Shown piece by piece: positions 1 through 12,011 of a stretch of 64,000 bases of DNA. A program made the translations under genes and the position numbers. Source of the DNA: Chaetoderma sp. LZ-2023a. Its lineage: Eukaryota; Mollusca; Caudofoveata; Chaetodermatida; Chaetodermatidae. Under the pieces are notes generated by a model. The model was not told where the DNA came from. It ran no database searches and saw only the letters and a program-made list of their open reading frames with translations. Position 1 is the stretch's first letter, and every line of letters starts with the position of its first letter. The stretch covers positions 142,544,233-142,608,232 of the forward strand of contig CM067359.1 in assembly GCA_034401795.1 (NCBI GenBank), written 5' to 3'.

Positions 1-2
1 CC

Positions 3-629
3 TGCACAGAAGCATATAAGATCTACAAGGAAGAGCATCCAGACACAAAGATAGGCTACTCCATGTTTGTCAAGCTGAAGCCATCAAATGTTCGGACAAT
101 CAGATACAATGAAAGAATCATCTGTTGTTGCAAAGTCTGCGGGAATGCAAAATTGATGTTGAATGCTCTAAACACGGTTTGCAACGAAAATCTGAAAATA
201 AATGCAGTTGCCGAGATGGTTATGTGTACAGAGGTCAATGAGAAGTGCCTGAATCAGTCATGCAGGAGATGTCCTTCTGAAAGCCTCAGAGCTCACTACC
301 AACCATTTGTGGATCTTCATGGTAATAACAATATAATCTACCGTACATGGGATTATAAATCACATACATCACAGAAAACAGGAAAGGTATCCCGAGTACT
401 AAACTTGCTGAGGAAAGAAGCAAAGATGACTGACCTGGTAAATGTCCTTTCTAAGGATGTTTGCAGACTAGGCCCTCATCTCTTCAGGGCCAGATGGCAG
501 CAGAATCAATACAGCAGAGCCCACAAACTGATGCCCCCCAGATCATCGGTTATGGTACTAGATTTCTCTGAAAATTATGCTTGTAGTCTACAAGACGAGG
601 TTCAACTAAACTGTAACAGCTACATGTAA
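3..629 (+). CDS. Transposase-like protein, 5' end outside window
   Basis: The frame is open from base 3, so the Met at 63 is internal and the gene starts outside the window. The protein is Cys-rich: a CCCKVCGNAK segment is followed by a CLNQSCRRCP segment, a likely zinc-binding region. Near the C-terminus is VMVLDFSENYACSLQDEV. From memory, an LDFSENY-type block followed by QDEVQ is shared by uncharacterised transposase-like proteins of marine invertebrates and fish, where its Asp could be the first acidic residue of a DDE-type core. The frame stops soon after this block, before any second or third acidic residue could be placed, so the copy is truncated or continues in an exon I cannot define. 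No superfamily is assigned. Confidence 0.4.
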   Translation, partial: CTEAYKIYKEEHPDTKIGYSMFVKLKPSNVRTIRYNERIICCCKVCGNAKLMLNALNTVCNENLKINAVAEMVMCTEVNEKCLNQSCRRCPSESLRAHYQPFVDLHGNNNIIYRTWDYKSHTSQKTGKVSRVLNLLRKEAKMTDLVNVLSKDVCRLGPHLFRARWQQNQYSRAHKLMPPRSSVMVLDFSENYACSLQDEVQLNCNSYM

Positions 630-1200
630 TAACTCTGTGCAAAACTATGACCAAAACATTGTCAAAGTCTTATGTCCCTTCCGATACATAATGAGTCGGA
701 ATGGACATTTATAATTGACAGTCAAATACACAAAATATACCTGAGATACAGACTTTAAACACTGGTATTGAGACCATTGGCATGCCATAAGCATGTCAAT
801 TTGTTTTTGCGTAGATACTATGCCTTATTTTTTAATAACACACAACTTCATGGAGTCATTGCAGAAATTTCCATACCAAGAATCGTGATATTTCATTAAA
901 TTCTCATTTATTTACATATTTTGAAACGGTTTTCGATAAAAATCAATCTCAAACAACCATGTCAACAATAAAACAGCTCAATCATTATTCATTATAGTGT
1001 TTTAGGTTGCACATTGATAAGTATTTGACATTTTTAATAAATACATTATTTTTCACTTGTTCAACTTCCAGCTACATTTTCTCACTAACCAGATCGGATT
1101 TTATAATGCCGTTTGTTTCCCCATATCCTTGAGGGTGTCCTGTATCAGAATAAATTTGAAGAAAATCTAAAGATTAAACTTTATTTTTTATGTCTGTGAG
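630..1200. other. AT-rich non-coding stretch
   Basis: The stretch has no convincing ORF, RNA gene or repeat structure that I can see. It could be 3' flank of the preceding transposase-like fragment. Confidence 0.4.
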
Positions 1201-1214
1201 ACAATTCTGTACCC

Positions 1215-2090
1215 AGGATTGTAAAACAGCCCATATACACCAAGTTTGGTACATGAATCACTATTAATAACTACATGAATTTTCTATGATTTTCAGTGAA
1301 CCAGGAAAAGTAGGCCACACATCCATACCTATGATATTCACCTTTCCAGTTTATCCATTGATCACCTGACATCATAATTAATTAAGTGGCGTGTATGATG
1401 CCATCATAATGATTACGTCATGAATGATTCAATATAGTCAGTCTTTAACGCTTAATAGTCTGACATGTCGTACGAATTGTATTTCTTTACTATTTAATAA
1501 ACATTCTGTTAAATATTTTGAAACTAATTTGACTGGGCACCACAACCTTGCCCCCCCCCCACAACACCCCTACCATCCCCCCAACCCCTGTCAAATTAAT
1601 TTCAAAACACTCAACAGCTTACATACATTATAGTTTTCTGGAAATAGATAGTCAGGGAGTTCAGAGATTGCTCGATCCCAACACAGACATTGTGTGGGGG
1701 GAGCTTAGATTGAGATGGGCGGGGCATAGCTAAAAGTGGATAGGTCAATTATCATCAGAATGTCCGTGTGACCTACTTTTCTTGGTTCACTGATCATGTG
1801 ACACACTATTAGTATACGATACATCCATAGACAAAGTTTGATTACTCTACATGAAAAACCATTGAAACTAGTGCCCAGGACAAGAATTTTCTACAATGTT
1901 CAGTAAGCAATGAAAAGGAGGTATTGCTGACTGACCTATTGTTTTGTACACGACCAACTTTTAGACTACAGTGAATCACTGCATCAAGTTTGGTAACTAA
2001 GGTAAAACGTCTTGAACCGATGGTCTGGATAAAAAATCTATGGTATTCTATGAACTGTGAAAAGTAAGCCACGCTGACCTATATTTGGTA
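1215..2090 (+). repeat. Diverged tandem satellite-like monomers split by a MITE
   Basis: Three related monomers (about 1,215-1,330, 1,826-1,950 and 1,975-2,085) share a block of the type CAAGTTTGGTA, then a TTTTCTATGA-like stretch, then GAAAAGTAGGCCAC. A Family 2 MITE separates the first from the others. A further copy in the opposite orientation seems to lie at about 18,440-18,545. Monomer size is roughly 110-160 bp and divergence is high. Confidence 0.4.
1339..1746 (-). mobile_element. Family 2 palindromic MITE, copy a
   Basis: One end carries CACCTTTCCAGT and the other ACTTTTAGC.. reversed beside GGGGCATAGC, matching other Family 2 copies. It contains the conserved stretch GTATTTCTTTACTATTTAAT and the arm AATATTTTGAAACTAATTTG. 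A run of C at 1,551-1,560 replaces the second arm of the usual central palindrome, so the copy is altered. It contains a CRE-like TTACGTCA near 1,412. Confidence 0.6.
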
Positions 2091-2199
2091 TACGTTATAT
2101 ACAAGATTCAGCTCCATTTTAACAATACATATATTAGATGCTGAAAGGAATATTTTGACAAAATTTGGTCTCAATCCATCCAAAAATATGAAACTGTGT

Positions 2200-2640
2200 C
2201 ACCTGATAAGCGAAACAGTCATTCCCGTGATAAATTTCCAAAAATCTTCTCATGGCCTGCAAATGGACATCATTCAAAACAAATATTTCAATTTTCTTCA
2301 GCAAATTTGACCAGTAAAAAAACTGTATAGAAAATGTCCATTTGCAGACCAAGGGGAAGACTATTTTTGAAAATTTACCACTGGAATGACTGGCTCGGTT
2401 ATCGAACCAGTCATTCCCGTGATAAGTTTTCAAAAATTGTTTTCTTTTGGTCTGCCAATGGCCATTCACAAGACCACTGCAGAAGCTGTTTTTGGCTGAT
2501 ATGAGTGTTAAAGGGTTAAAGTCTCGTCAAGATTTAGACCAAGAGAAGATGATAACCGAGCCACTCATTCCAGTGGTAATTTTCAAAAATAGTCTTCTCT
2601 TGGCGTGCAATGGACATGAGAAAATAGATTTTATTTAACA
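2200..2640 (+). mobile_element. Cluster of Family 1 foldback MITE copies
   Basis: The best copy (about 2,335-2,515) reads AATGTCCATTTGCAGACCAA, then the palindrome core ACCACTGGAATGACTGGCTC with its inverted partner, and ends GGCTGATATGAGTGTTAAAG followed by GGTTAAA. Partial copies lie at about 2,200-2,275 and 2,530-2,625. The TTAACCC-type ends and the strong inverted arms are the family hallmarks. The cluster abuts the 37-bp minisatellite. Confidence 0.7.
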
Positions 2641-2659
2641 AATTCAAGGGTTACAGGGC

Positions 2660-3658
2660 TAAAACCTAGCATGTTCAGCCTAACATGAGTTCCTGTTAAA
2701 ACCTAGCATGTTTAGCCTAACATGAGTTCCTGTTAAAACCTAGCATGTTTAGCCTAACATGAGTTCCTGTTAAAACCTAGCATGTTCAGCCTAACATGAG
2801 TTCCTGTTAAAACCTAGCATGTTTAGCCTAACATGAGTTCCTGTTAAAACCTAGCATGTTTAGGCTAACATGAGTTCCTGTTAAAACCTAGCATGTTCAG
2901 CCTAACATGAGTTCCTGTTAAAACCTAGCATGTTTAGCCTAACATGAGTTCCTGTTAAAACCTAGCATGTTCAGCCTAACATGAGTTCCTGTTAAAACCT
3001 AGCATGTTTAGCCTAACATGAGTTCCTGTTAAAACCTAGCATGTTTAGCCTAACATGAGTTCCTGTTAAAACCTAGCATGTTCAGCCTAACATGAGTTCC
3101 TGTTAAAACCTAGCATGTTTAGCCTAACATGAGTTCCTGTTAAAACCTAGCATGTTTAGCCTAACATGAGTTCCTGTTAAAACCTAGCATGTTTAGCCTA
3201 ACATGAGTTCCTGTTAAAACCTAGCATGTTCAGCCTAACATGAGTTCCTGTTAAAACCTAGCATGTTTAGCCTAACATGAGTTCCTGTTAAAACCTAGCA
3301 TGTTCAGCCTAACATGAGTTCCTGTTAAAACCTAGCATGTTCAGCCTAACATGAGTTCCTGTTAAAACCTAGCATGTTCAGCCTAACATGAGTTCCTGTT
3401 AAAACCTAGCATGTTCAGCCTAACATGAGTTCCTGTTAAAACCTAGCATGTTCAGCCTAACATGAGTTCCTGTTAAAACCTAGCATGTTTAGCCTAACAT
3501 GAGTTCCTGTTAAAACCTAGCATGTTTAGCCTAACATGAGTTCCTGTTAAAACCTAGCATGTTTAGCCTAACATGAGTTCCTGTTAAAACCTAGCATGTT
3601 TAGCCTAACATGAGTTCCTGTTAAAACCTAGCATGTTTAGCCTAACATGAGTTCCTGT
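2660..3658 (+). repeat. 37-bp minisatellite, 27 units
   Basis: I count 27 near-identical head-to-tail units of 37 bp (27 x 37 = 999 bp). Each unit contains an inverted repeat CATGTT-N6-AACATG. Almost the only variation is one site: CATGTTCAG or CATGTTTAG. In order the site reads C T T C T T C T C T T C T T T C T C C C C C T T T T T. Unit 6 also has TAGGCT instead of TAGCCT in the spacer. There is no coding potential. Units are adjacent with no unique spacers, so this is not a CRISPR-like array. Confidence 0.97.
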
Positions 3659-3697
3659 AATGATGTCAGCAAATATACAATGACTAACATATTACGC

Positions 3698-3770
3698 GTA
3701 TATATATATATATATATGTACATGTTCGTATAATATATCTATATATATCTCTATATATACACAGGTATAC
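3698..3770. repeat. TA-rich microsatellite
   Basis: TA dinucleotide runs at 3,700-3,717 are followed by imperfect ATAT/CTATATAT repeats up to about 3,770. Confidence 0.85.
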
Positions 3771-3774
3771 ATGT

Positions 3775-4188
3775 ACATTCAAATAGACAATTGCTATATT
3801 CTGTCGACGGTCTTTGAGAGGACCGATCTATATCGCATGTAATATTCCGCTCCGCGCTCGACCGATGAAGTTTCATTACGATACTTCAATAGAATCAGAC
3901 ATTTGCATCATATGTAGAAGCAGTGATTGGGGGGGGGGGGGGGGGGGGGGGATTGGGGGGAACCAAATGTGTAATGCTTGTGTACAAGATTTTATACGAT
4001 ATATGTAACACACAGGATGAAACAATCCATCACTCCAGCGTTGTAGAAACATTAATTGAGACAGGTTTTTTCAATCAAAGTACTCTCAGGCAAGATCTAT
4101 TTTCAGCTTAAAGCGCCAGGTTGGACAAATCACATTGCAAGCAAGCACATACTTAGCCTGCCTGCAGATCAAAGCTTGTCTGACGGGT
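3775..4188. other. Non-coding stretch with poly-G tract
   Basis: No gene is visible. A run of about 20 G at roughly 3,929-3,951, interrupted by a single ATT, is the only notable feature. Short ORFs across it are products of the poly-G tract. Confidence 0.5.
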
Positions 4189-4372
4189 TAACTGCTTTAA
4201 CATTCAAATTTGTTCAAGAACATTCTCATAGAAAATGCCCAATTACAGACCAAGAGGACCGAGCCAGTAATTCCAATAGTAAATTTTCAAAAATAGTCTT
4301 CTCTTGTCTGCAAATGGACATTTCTCAAGACCACTGCAGAAGCCGTTTTTGGCTGATATGATGGTTAAAAGG
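4189..4372 (+). mobile_element. Family 1 foldback MITE copy
   Basis: It starts in a GGGTTAACTGCTTTAAC context, contains AAATTTTCAAAAATAGTCTT, and ends with the conserved GCCGTTTTTGGCTGATATGA then GGTTAAAAGG. The left half of the central palindrome is deleted: the sequence passes from CAGACCAAGAGGACC directly to GAGCCAGTAATTCC. Confidence 0.7.
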
Positions 4373-5045
4373 CTACCCATATTAACCAGGAAATAGAATT
4401 CGCTATCCCCAACTTTAGGAAACTATATATGCAGGTTATCCGGTGGAAATTTTGTAATTAATTTACCATGAAGCCGTTAATGCCATGGGCAGCAAGAACT
4501 TCTAATCAAATCAATTGCACAGTAATCAACAGAATATTTCTCACATGATCATCGCAACACTTTTTCCTCACCCAATTCTACATCATTGGCAGGGTTAAAG
4601 TTCCATGTATAGTCGCACACGTTTGATCTTCTTAAGATGCAATCATTAACAAAAACTGGGAAAACAGCACCCAGAGAACTCTTACTTAATTTCATCATTG
4701 CGTTCTGCTCAGTTTAGCCGGGAAACGAGGCAAAACAGATCAATGGTGTGATGCTGGTACATTATATTAGTATCGTACCTAGATATACCGATTATTTTTT
4801 TTGCCTCGCAGTTCAAACATGATCACATTCATAATCTCCATGTATGGATCGTGTAATATCTGACCTTCAGGTAGCTGCTCTTATCCCCAAGTTCCAGGAT
4901 CTCACTCACAAAACAATCAATCAGGAAGTTGGTCCTGAGAATATTCATGCGAATGTCATTCTTACTTTGAATAAACAGCCGGCTCAAGGCTGCATCTGCG
5001 GTTTGCACCTTGCATGGCTGCACATCGAGTTGCATTAAGAGAGGG
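4373..5045. other. Non-coding stretch
   Basis: No supported gene or repeat is visible. Confidence 0.4.
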
Positions 5046-5048
5046 ATG

Positions 5049-5663
<615 letters not shown>

Positions 5664-5884
5664 AAACCCTTTAACCCATGAATTTATTCAAGAAAATTTA
5701 AATTTTCCCATAGAAAACGTCAATTTGCAGACCACGAAGTCTATTTTAGAAATTTTACCACTGGAATGACTGGCTCGGTTATCAAGCCAGTCATTCCAGT
5801 GGTAAATTTTCAAAAATAGTCTTCTGGACATTTCTCAAAACCACTGCGTAATCCATTTTGGCTGATATGAGTGTTAAATGGTTA
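5664..5884 (+). mobile_element. Family 1 foldback MITE, well-preserved copy
   Basis: This is one of the clearest copies. It begins AAAACCCTTTAACCC, has the left arm with CAATTTGCAGACCA and TTACCACTGGAATGACTGGC, a TCGGTTATCAAG turn, the inverted arm, and ends GGCTGATATGAGTGTTAAAT then GGTTAAA. TTAACCC at both ends suggests piggyBac-type mobilisation, since that superfamily uses TTAA targets and CCC-type termini. No transposase is encoded. Confidence 0.75.
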
Positions 5885-6115
5885 AAACTCATATCAGCCA
5901 AAAACAGCTTCTGTAGTGGTCTTGAGAAATGTCCATTTGCAGACCAGGAGAATACGATTTTTGTAAATTTAGCAATGGAATGACTGGCTCGATAACTGAG
6001 CTGAGCCAGCTATTCCAGTGGAAAATTAAAAAAAACAGTGTACTCTTGGTCGGTAAATTTAAATTTTCTGAGAAAATTTAAATTTTCTTGAACAGATTGA
6101 AGGGTTAAATGGTTA
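5885..6115 (-). mobile_element. Family 1 foldback MITE copy, inverted
   Basis: This copy is head-to-head with the preceding one: the shared ends meet at 5,870-5,895. It starts CTCATATCAGCCAAAAACAG and ends GAAGGGTTAAATGGTTA. The two copies together can form a still larger foldback. Confidence 0.7.
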
Positions 6116-6729
6116 TATAACTTCTAATGGTTGAAGGATGGATTAGACACCTGTTTCTGTTACATTGTTTTCTGATTTGGGGATTTTTCAAATCATAAAC
6201 GCAAACTAATTTCCGCTGCATCTCAGCTGACTCTGCTGAATGCATCATGCCACTGTCTAGATATTGTTGTATTGATGCCGACTGAATGCTGTTGCATTGC
6301 CGGTAATATTGAAGCAGATTGTCAGCTTTAATTTGCTGAGTAAATTAATTGCAACGACTGTTTTGCGGCTGCAAAATAGCTTCAGCAATACAACAGCACT
6401 GCTACATTTCTGTTGCTTGATCAACTGATTTACTGCCGCTTTTTCTCTCCTCTGATCCAGTGAAATTTAGCTCAAAGTAAACTGCATCTCGTTGCTCAAG
6501 GAATGAAGAAGTTGGCAAATCTTATAGCAGTACAAGGGTTAGACACGCCTAGACATGGTGTGACTGACCCTGCCAATTCTTATAATACTGACCAGCACAA
6601 ACAGGATAGACGTGATAAGAAAAAATATCCTGCTTGTCAGGTGATGTTTACAGACCAGGCCATTTTCAACCGCTGTTCATACAGAGAGAAGAGTTTGAAC
6701 ATGTTTGGTTGGCAGATTGAACAGAATAT
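6116..6729. other. Non-coding stretch
   Basis: No gene is recognisable. A 78-codon frame at 6,503-6,739 has no visible motif and is not called. Confidence 0.4.
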
Positions 6730-6737
6730 CTACAGGT

Positions 6738-6960
6738 AAAACCTGTCTTAAGCAACCACCTTAACATGAACCACAGATATTTAACCACTGTAGACCGGTG
6801 TGCCCTTAATACAAGACATTTGGTATAGGGTATAGCATTTGATTTGGAGACCAAAGATAGTTGCTCTTTAAGACAGGTGGTCTCATGACCACCTGTTTAA
6901 AGAACCACCATATTTTGCCTCTAAAACACAGGTGTCCTGTTGAGCAGGTTTTCTTGTTTA
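6738..6960. repeat. Inverted-repeat element with GGTGGTC/GACCACC arms
   Basis: AACCTGTCTTAAGCAACCAC at the left is matched in reverse by TTTAAGACAGGTGGTC, followed at once by GACCACCTGTTTAAAGAACC. The pattern of short inverted arms around AT-rich DNA suggests a MITE-like element. Ends and target duplication are not resolved. Confidence 0.35.
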
Positions 6961-7973
6961 GTGTAGTAGTAAGCACAGCTGGAAGTTTGCTAAGGAATAT
7001 CTCTATGAGTGGACAGAGGAAGGAGTCAACAAAATTCTGCCCTACATGACAAATATTATAGGCCTCTAAATAAACAGGTCCACAGGGAGGTGAGGTGAAC
7101 CCAATGGCTTCAGATTTACACTGATAAAGACATTACATAAAAAATATGCATAGTTCTGCAGAGCTAGTTGCTTAGTGGGGGTCAAATGGCCCACCCCCTC
7201 TAGGAGACACAGGTCATTTGGTCAAATGATGGGTCAATTACATACATGGAAAATAGCTATAAATCCTGTGGGACATTGCCCCATCTGTGAAGCCTGAACA
7301 GTGAAGGTAATCAGAGCTGTAACATAGTGAGTGCCCTGATACAGATACAATACAAAATCACTGAGGGCATGTGGATCTCAACAGTAGAATGCCCTCATGA
7401 GCACGCCATTTTTGTGTTTAGGAAAAATATCAGTGCCTCGGAAATTTATAAATCTATAGTTTGTTGCATTTTATCTCATATTATTGTGTAATACAAGTGC
7501 AATTTCAGAATGATGATCACTGAATCTTGATAAATAGCATCTTCATACAATGTGTTATAATCATGCAAGTATGTGTACCGATTGATTATATGACATAGAA
7601 TAGCGGCGGATACCTGGGAATATTTTACCACTCTTGACTAGGAAAGTTATAAGGCCAAACAAAATTATGTGTTTCCGATAACAAAAAACCACACACAACT
7701 TAGGTAGGGAATTTTGGGGTTTCTTTCACAATGTTTTTGCTAAATATGTATCAAATTAAGGTAAAGAATATGATACAAATACTGAAAATTCAATAAATTA
7801 AGCAGTCCAAATTTTCTGGGTGGAAAATATTGAGGTAGCAACATTTTTGGGGCACGTAGGTCACAGCTATTTTTGCATGTAGGTAGGGAATAGGAATAGG
7901 AAACATAAATAAAATTCTTTTAAGCCGTAGAAGAATAGGCATGGCATATTTAAATCCCAAACTTCAGACAATA
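6961..7973. other. Non-coding stretch
   Basis: No gene, RNA gene or clear repeat is recognised. Confidence 0.4.
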
Positions 7974-8333
7974 GACCTTTTCCAGTCTACCCATCATATG
8001 ATATCATAATCAACTACGTGACATGGAGGATGACGTCATATAATCATTACGCCATGAATGACTCGATGTAGTCCATCTTGAACACTTAATAGTCCAACAC
8101 AACATGTTGTACGAATTGTATGTCTTTACTATTTAATAAACATTCTGTTGAATATTTTTTAACTAATTTGACTCGGCGAATTTGACCCAGTCAAAATAGT
8201 TTCAAAATATTTAACCTGTATAATTGTCTGGAAATTGATAGTTAGCGAGTTCAGCGATCGATCCCAACACAAGCTAGGTGTGGGTGGAGCCTAGCTATGG
8301 ATAGGCGGGGCTGGGCTAAAACTAGAAAGGTCA
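7974..8333 (-). mobile_element. Family 2 palindromic MITE, copy b
   Basis: The ends are GACCTTTTCCAGT and, reversed, GACCTTTCTAGT, giving a 12-13 bp imperfect terminal inverted repeat. Inside are a perfect CRE (TGACGTCA, 8,031-8,038), a second TTACGCCATGAATGAC block, the conserved GTATGTCTTTACTATTTAAT and part of the central palindrome. The end next to the second TIR carries GGGCTGGGCTAAAACTAG. It is non-coding. Confidence 0.7.
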
Positions 8334-8547
8334 ATTTCCAAGAGCCATTAGTCTCGTGCATCTATTATAGCATGATGCATCGGATATAACTAAGTTCAAG
8401 TTGACAAAATAGAATAGATATCTCAGTGACATTCTAAATGAACATATTGTTTCATTGTTTCATATTGTTTAATTGTTTCATTGTTTGCTCTTTACATATA
8501 ATAACCTAATAATAACTCAAGAACTAACAACAAGAGTTGCCACAATG

Positions 8548-8923
8548 GAGGAATCCTGTTTTAGCTATACCCCGCCCTTCCGTTAATATCCACCTACGCT
8601 TTACTCGTGTTGGGATCAATCGACCCCAGTACTCTTTGAATATCAATTTCCATAAAACTATACAGGTAACAGTAACCTGTTGAATATTTTAAAACCATAG
8701 GCAGCAACAGGACCCAGTTTAATTAGTTTCAAAATATTCAACAGAATGTTTATTAAATAGGAAAGACATGCAATTTGCACCACTTGATGGACTATATTAC
8801 GAGTTTAAGGCACACTAAATCATGTCATTCATGACGTAATTGATTTTGAAGTCAGCCTATATTATATGTGATGTTGTTGATTATGAGGTCATATGAATGA
8901 CTGATCGAGAAACTGGATTCCTC
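8548..8923 (+). mobile_element. Family 2 palindromic MITE, copy c
   Basis: The ends are perfect 9-bp inverted repeats: GAGGAATCC at 8,548 and GGATTCCTC ending at 8,923. The order is opposite to copy b: TTTTAGCTATACCCCGCC, then TGTTGGGATCAATCGA, then the AACAGAATGTTTATTAAATA block, then ATGACGTAATTGATTTTGAA. It is non-coding. Confidence 0.7.
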
Positions 8924-9339
8924 AATTGGTCAGAATGGACAGACATTTAAGATAAATATACAGTTGGCAGGTGGGGTCCAGGGGTGAGATGCAGACATCA
9001 AAATAGCTGAGGGCACATTGGGATTCATATTCATTACTGACTACAGATGTCAAACACTACAGTAGTAGTGGTAGACCCATCAGACAGGTGATGACGCCTT
9101 GTATTCAATGGACTTCAACACTGAATCATCAGCACCACTGCCAGTCCAAGGCATAATTCACCTGGTATCGCATCTCAATTTGCTACACATATTTAGGCAG
9201 TTGCTATACATTCTGCATCATGCATAGCTGTATCTGCTTTGCAAAATTTTTCTGCGATTGCAATTTAGCACTGATTTTCTTATGTTCTATCATTAACCCT
9301 TTCACCGACTAATCCCTGAAAAAGTAAATTCTTTACAAT

Positions 9340-9440
9340 GTATAGCATATTCTGTTGAATACTTTGAAATTAATATGACGAAGCCACGCTTAGGCAGCAA
9401 TGGCTTCCCGTCAACTTAATTTCAAAATATTCAACATCTT
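9340..9440. repeat. Family 2 core palindrome, isolated
   Basis: GTTGAATACTTTGAAATTAA is mirrored by TTAATTTCAAAATATTCAAC around a GGCAGCAATGGCTTCC-type centre. Only the hairpin core is present, without the CRE-bearing arms. Confidence 0.6.
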
Positions 9441-9942
9441 TCCTGTTTGTTTGCTCTGAGATTGAGATACTGGTAATTTATCAGTGAAAAAGTTAATTGC
9501 TATACATTTTTGCAGACATAGTCATTGCTATGCAAATATTAAATTCAAAATTATGCCCTGCAGGCTATGTATTTGTTATATTTCCCATTAAAAACAATGG
9601 AAGATAACTGACAGAATTAGAACTTCCCATGACCAATCCCAGCCTGGCTGCCATGGTTAGATCTTCGTCAGTAAAAAAAGGATGTTTCAACATTAAGATT
9701 TGCAAAGACAAACTGCAAAGACAAACAGACATATTGTTTGAAGAACGTTTTTTCTTTCGGAAATTTGTTCGGCTATGCCGAAGTTTGTAAACTTCCGCGG
9801 TCCGACAGTCTGGCCCAAGCAGGACAACTCAAGGACAACAATAGCTGGTTAGAATGCAGGGGCCACTAGCCAGCTTTCCTTTCCTGTCCTGAAGAGAAAT
9901 GTGGACTTGTGAGTAAACATTAAAATCAATGACCTTACCAGT
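9441..9942. other. Non-coding stretch
   Basis: No gene or clear repeat is recognised. Confidence 0.35.
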
Positions 9943-10157
9943 TTAACCCTCAAATTTATTCAAGAATTTTCTTATAGAAAATGTCTATTTGCAGAAACTC
10001 CACACATCTTTGAAAACATATCACTGGAATAACTGACTCTGTTATCGAGTCAGTCCTTCCAGTTGTAAATTTTCAAAGACAGTCTTCTCTTGTACTACAA
10101 ATAGACATCTATTAAGACCACTGGGTGGCAAAAGCATTTTTGGCCAGCTTGAGTGTT
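9943..10157 (+). mobile_element. Family 1 foldback MITE copy
   Basis: It starts GTTTAACCCTCAAATTTATT and has the core AATAACTGACTCTGTTATCG with its inverted partner and the right arm GGCAAAAGCATTTTTGGCCA. It is degenerate at the right end. Confidence 0.6.
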
Positions 10158-10399
10158 CCTATAGTAACGGTTACCTAGGTTTTGGGTCTATGCCCACGCA
10201 ATGTACACTGGGCCCCATTTAAAAGACTGGGTAAGATGTTACATTCCTGCCTACATGATCCTCATAGGCTTCGCTTTCAGGATAAACACAAATATGACAT
10301 CAAACTATAGTACATTTAAAACCTTTTTGAGATTATTTTAACACCTTTGATGAAGGGCTTCCATTAGCCTGTGAGTACTTTACATTGTAAATAAACTGA

Positions 10400-10862
10400 A
10401 ACAATTTTTTTTTAAATTTCCAGATTTAATGGTCACGGCAGTTAAATCAGCCTCTGTATATGGTCTCGATAAATGGCCATTTGCAGCACAAAATACTATT
10501 TTTGAAAATTTATCACTCAGGCGCTGGACCAATTTAATCAAGTTATTTTCAAATAGTTTTTTCTTGACATGCAAATGAATGTTAATCACTATTTAAAGCA
10601 AATGTTTCAAATCTTTACTGATGCTGGGCATTCACCCTCTAATGGTCAAGATTTCGCCTGAAAATTAAAACTTTTGCTTAGTGCATGTCCATTTGCAGGC
10701 CAAAAGCATGTCTGAAAATTTACCACCGCAATCACGAGTGCCTCAATAACTGGGCCAGTCATTCTAGCCGCAAAATTTTCAAAAATAGTCTTCTTGGCCC
10801 GCAAATCAGCATTTCTCAAGTACAAATGTCCAGTTTTGGCTAGCTTAACCCTTTAAGGATTA
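10400..10862. mobile_element. Two degenerate Family 1 copies
   Basis: The copies at about 10,400-10,585 and 10,630-10,862 keep CCATTTGCAG, ATTTTTGAAAATTTA and AAAATAGTCTTCTTGG landmarks. The second ends GCTTAACCCTTTAAGG. Both have lost parts of the arms. Confidence 0.55.
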
Positions 10863-11049
10863 AATGATTATTCAAAACAAGAATTAGAAATCAAGCGGAT
10901 TTACATAGAAATGCTACTTATATCATATCTTCTTAACAAAAGTCAGGTCAACTTAGCCCAACTATTTGGTATTAAACATACATGAGAATATGTGGAATGT
11001 CGTGGCATTAATCTAATTAATTAAGCTTTCCATTCCTTGCCACAACTTC

Positions 11050-11265
11050 ACACACACACACACAACCATACCTATCTACGTACGTCCATGCACATGTACA
11101 TACTGTATACATGTGCGTATGTATGAGTGCATGTAGACGTGCTCATGTGTACGTACGTACGTACATATGCATACATGTATGTACATGTGCAAGCCTGTAT
11201 ATGCAGGCACTCATGAACACACATGCAAGTGCAGACACGCACGCATGCACACGCACACACACTGC
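11050..11265. repeat. Alternating purine-pyrimidine tract
   Basis: The tract is about 215 bp of nearly uninterrupted alternating purine-pyrimidine sequence (CA, ACGT, ACAT and GCAT steps), including GTACGTACGTACGTAC at 11,150-11,165. It is a candidate Z-DNA-prone region. Short ORFs on both strands are by-products. Confidence 0.7.
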
Positions 11266-11269
11266 TCAA

Positions 11270-12010
11270 AATAAGATTTCAAATCCTACCATTTAGTCTT
11301 ATATGTATCAAATATCAGTCTAAATCTGCCATCAAAATCACTGACTTTTTAAACTGTTTTAATAAAAAATACTCCTTTGTCCAAACATGTTCATATAAAC
11401 ATCTTTGAAATAAACTGTCTGTGAATTCAGCCTATAATGTGTTAATGCTATTAGTCTACAAGGTGTGCTTGGAGAACAAATGACCCATGACTGGCCAGAC
11501 TGGCAGGTAGCTCTGATACAGGTAGACATTGTAAAAACACATTAACACCTATGAATAAGAGTTATACAATCTCATGCAATCTGACAACACAATACAGATC
11601 AGACCGGTGATTAGACCCAAATAAAACATTTCATTCTATAAATGCATAGATTATGTATCATCCATTCTCTTTAGATATATCAGTTAAATATAGCGGTCAT
11701 GATTCTTTAAAACAACTTGACTGAAAGTTATGGGAAACAATGACTTTCAGTCAAATTGTTTTCAAAATAATCAACATGGGTCATGGGAACACGCCTCACA
11801 TATTGCTCTGACTGTTCAATTTAGTCTACCAGAGACACTTTGCTTTAACTGTAGTGTACAGTGAAGCCAAGCCTCAGACACACTAATAGCAATTAGTACA
11901 GTCTGGCAGGTCAGCTATTGTTAGTCAAGTACATACAGGCTACACAATAAAAACTCAAAATCAGCATAACCATGCCAGACCCTCCTGTAAACTCCATGGA
12001 CAGTCACTGA
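11270..12010. other. Non-coding stretch with a short palindrome
   Basis: At 11,710-11,775, CTTGACTGAAAGTTAT is mirrored by GACTTTCAGTCAAATTG, a short relative of the palindromes at 13,310 and 19,985. Nothing else is recognised. Confidence 0.45.
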
Positions 12011-12011
12011 G

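Noticed and set aside
2660-3658. CRISPR-like array of 37-bp repeats
   Set aside because: Units are directly adjacent with no unique spacers and lie in eukaryotic DNA. It is a minisatellite.
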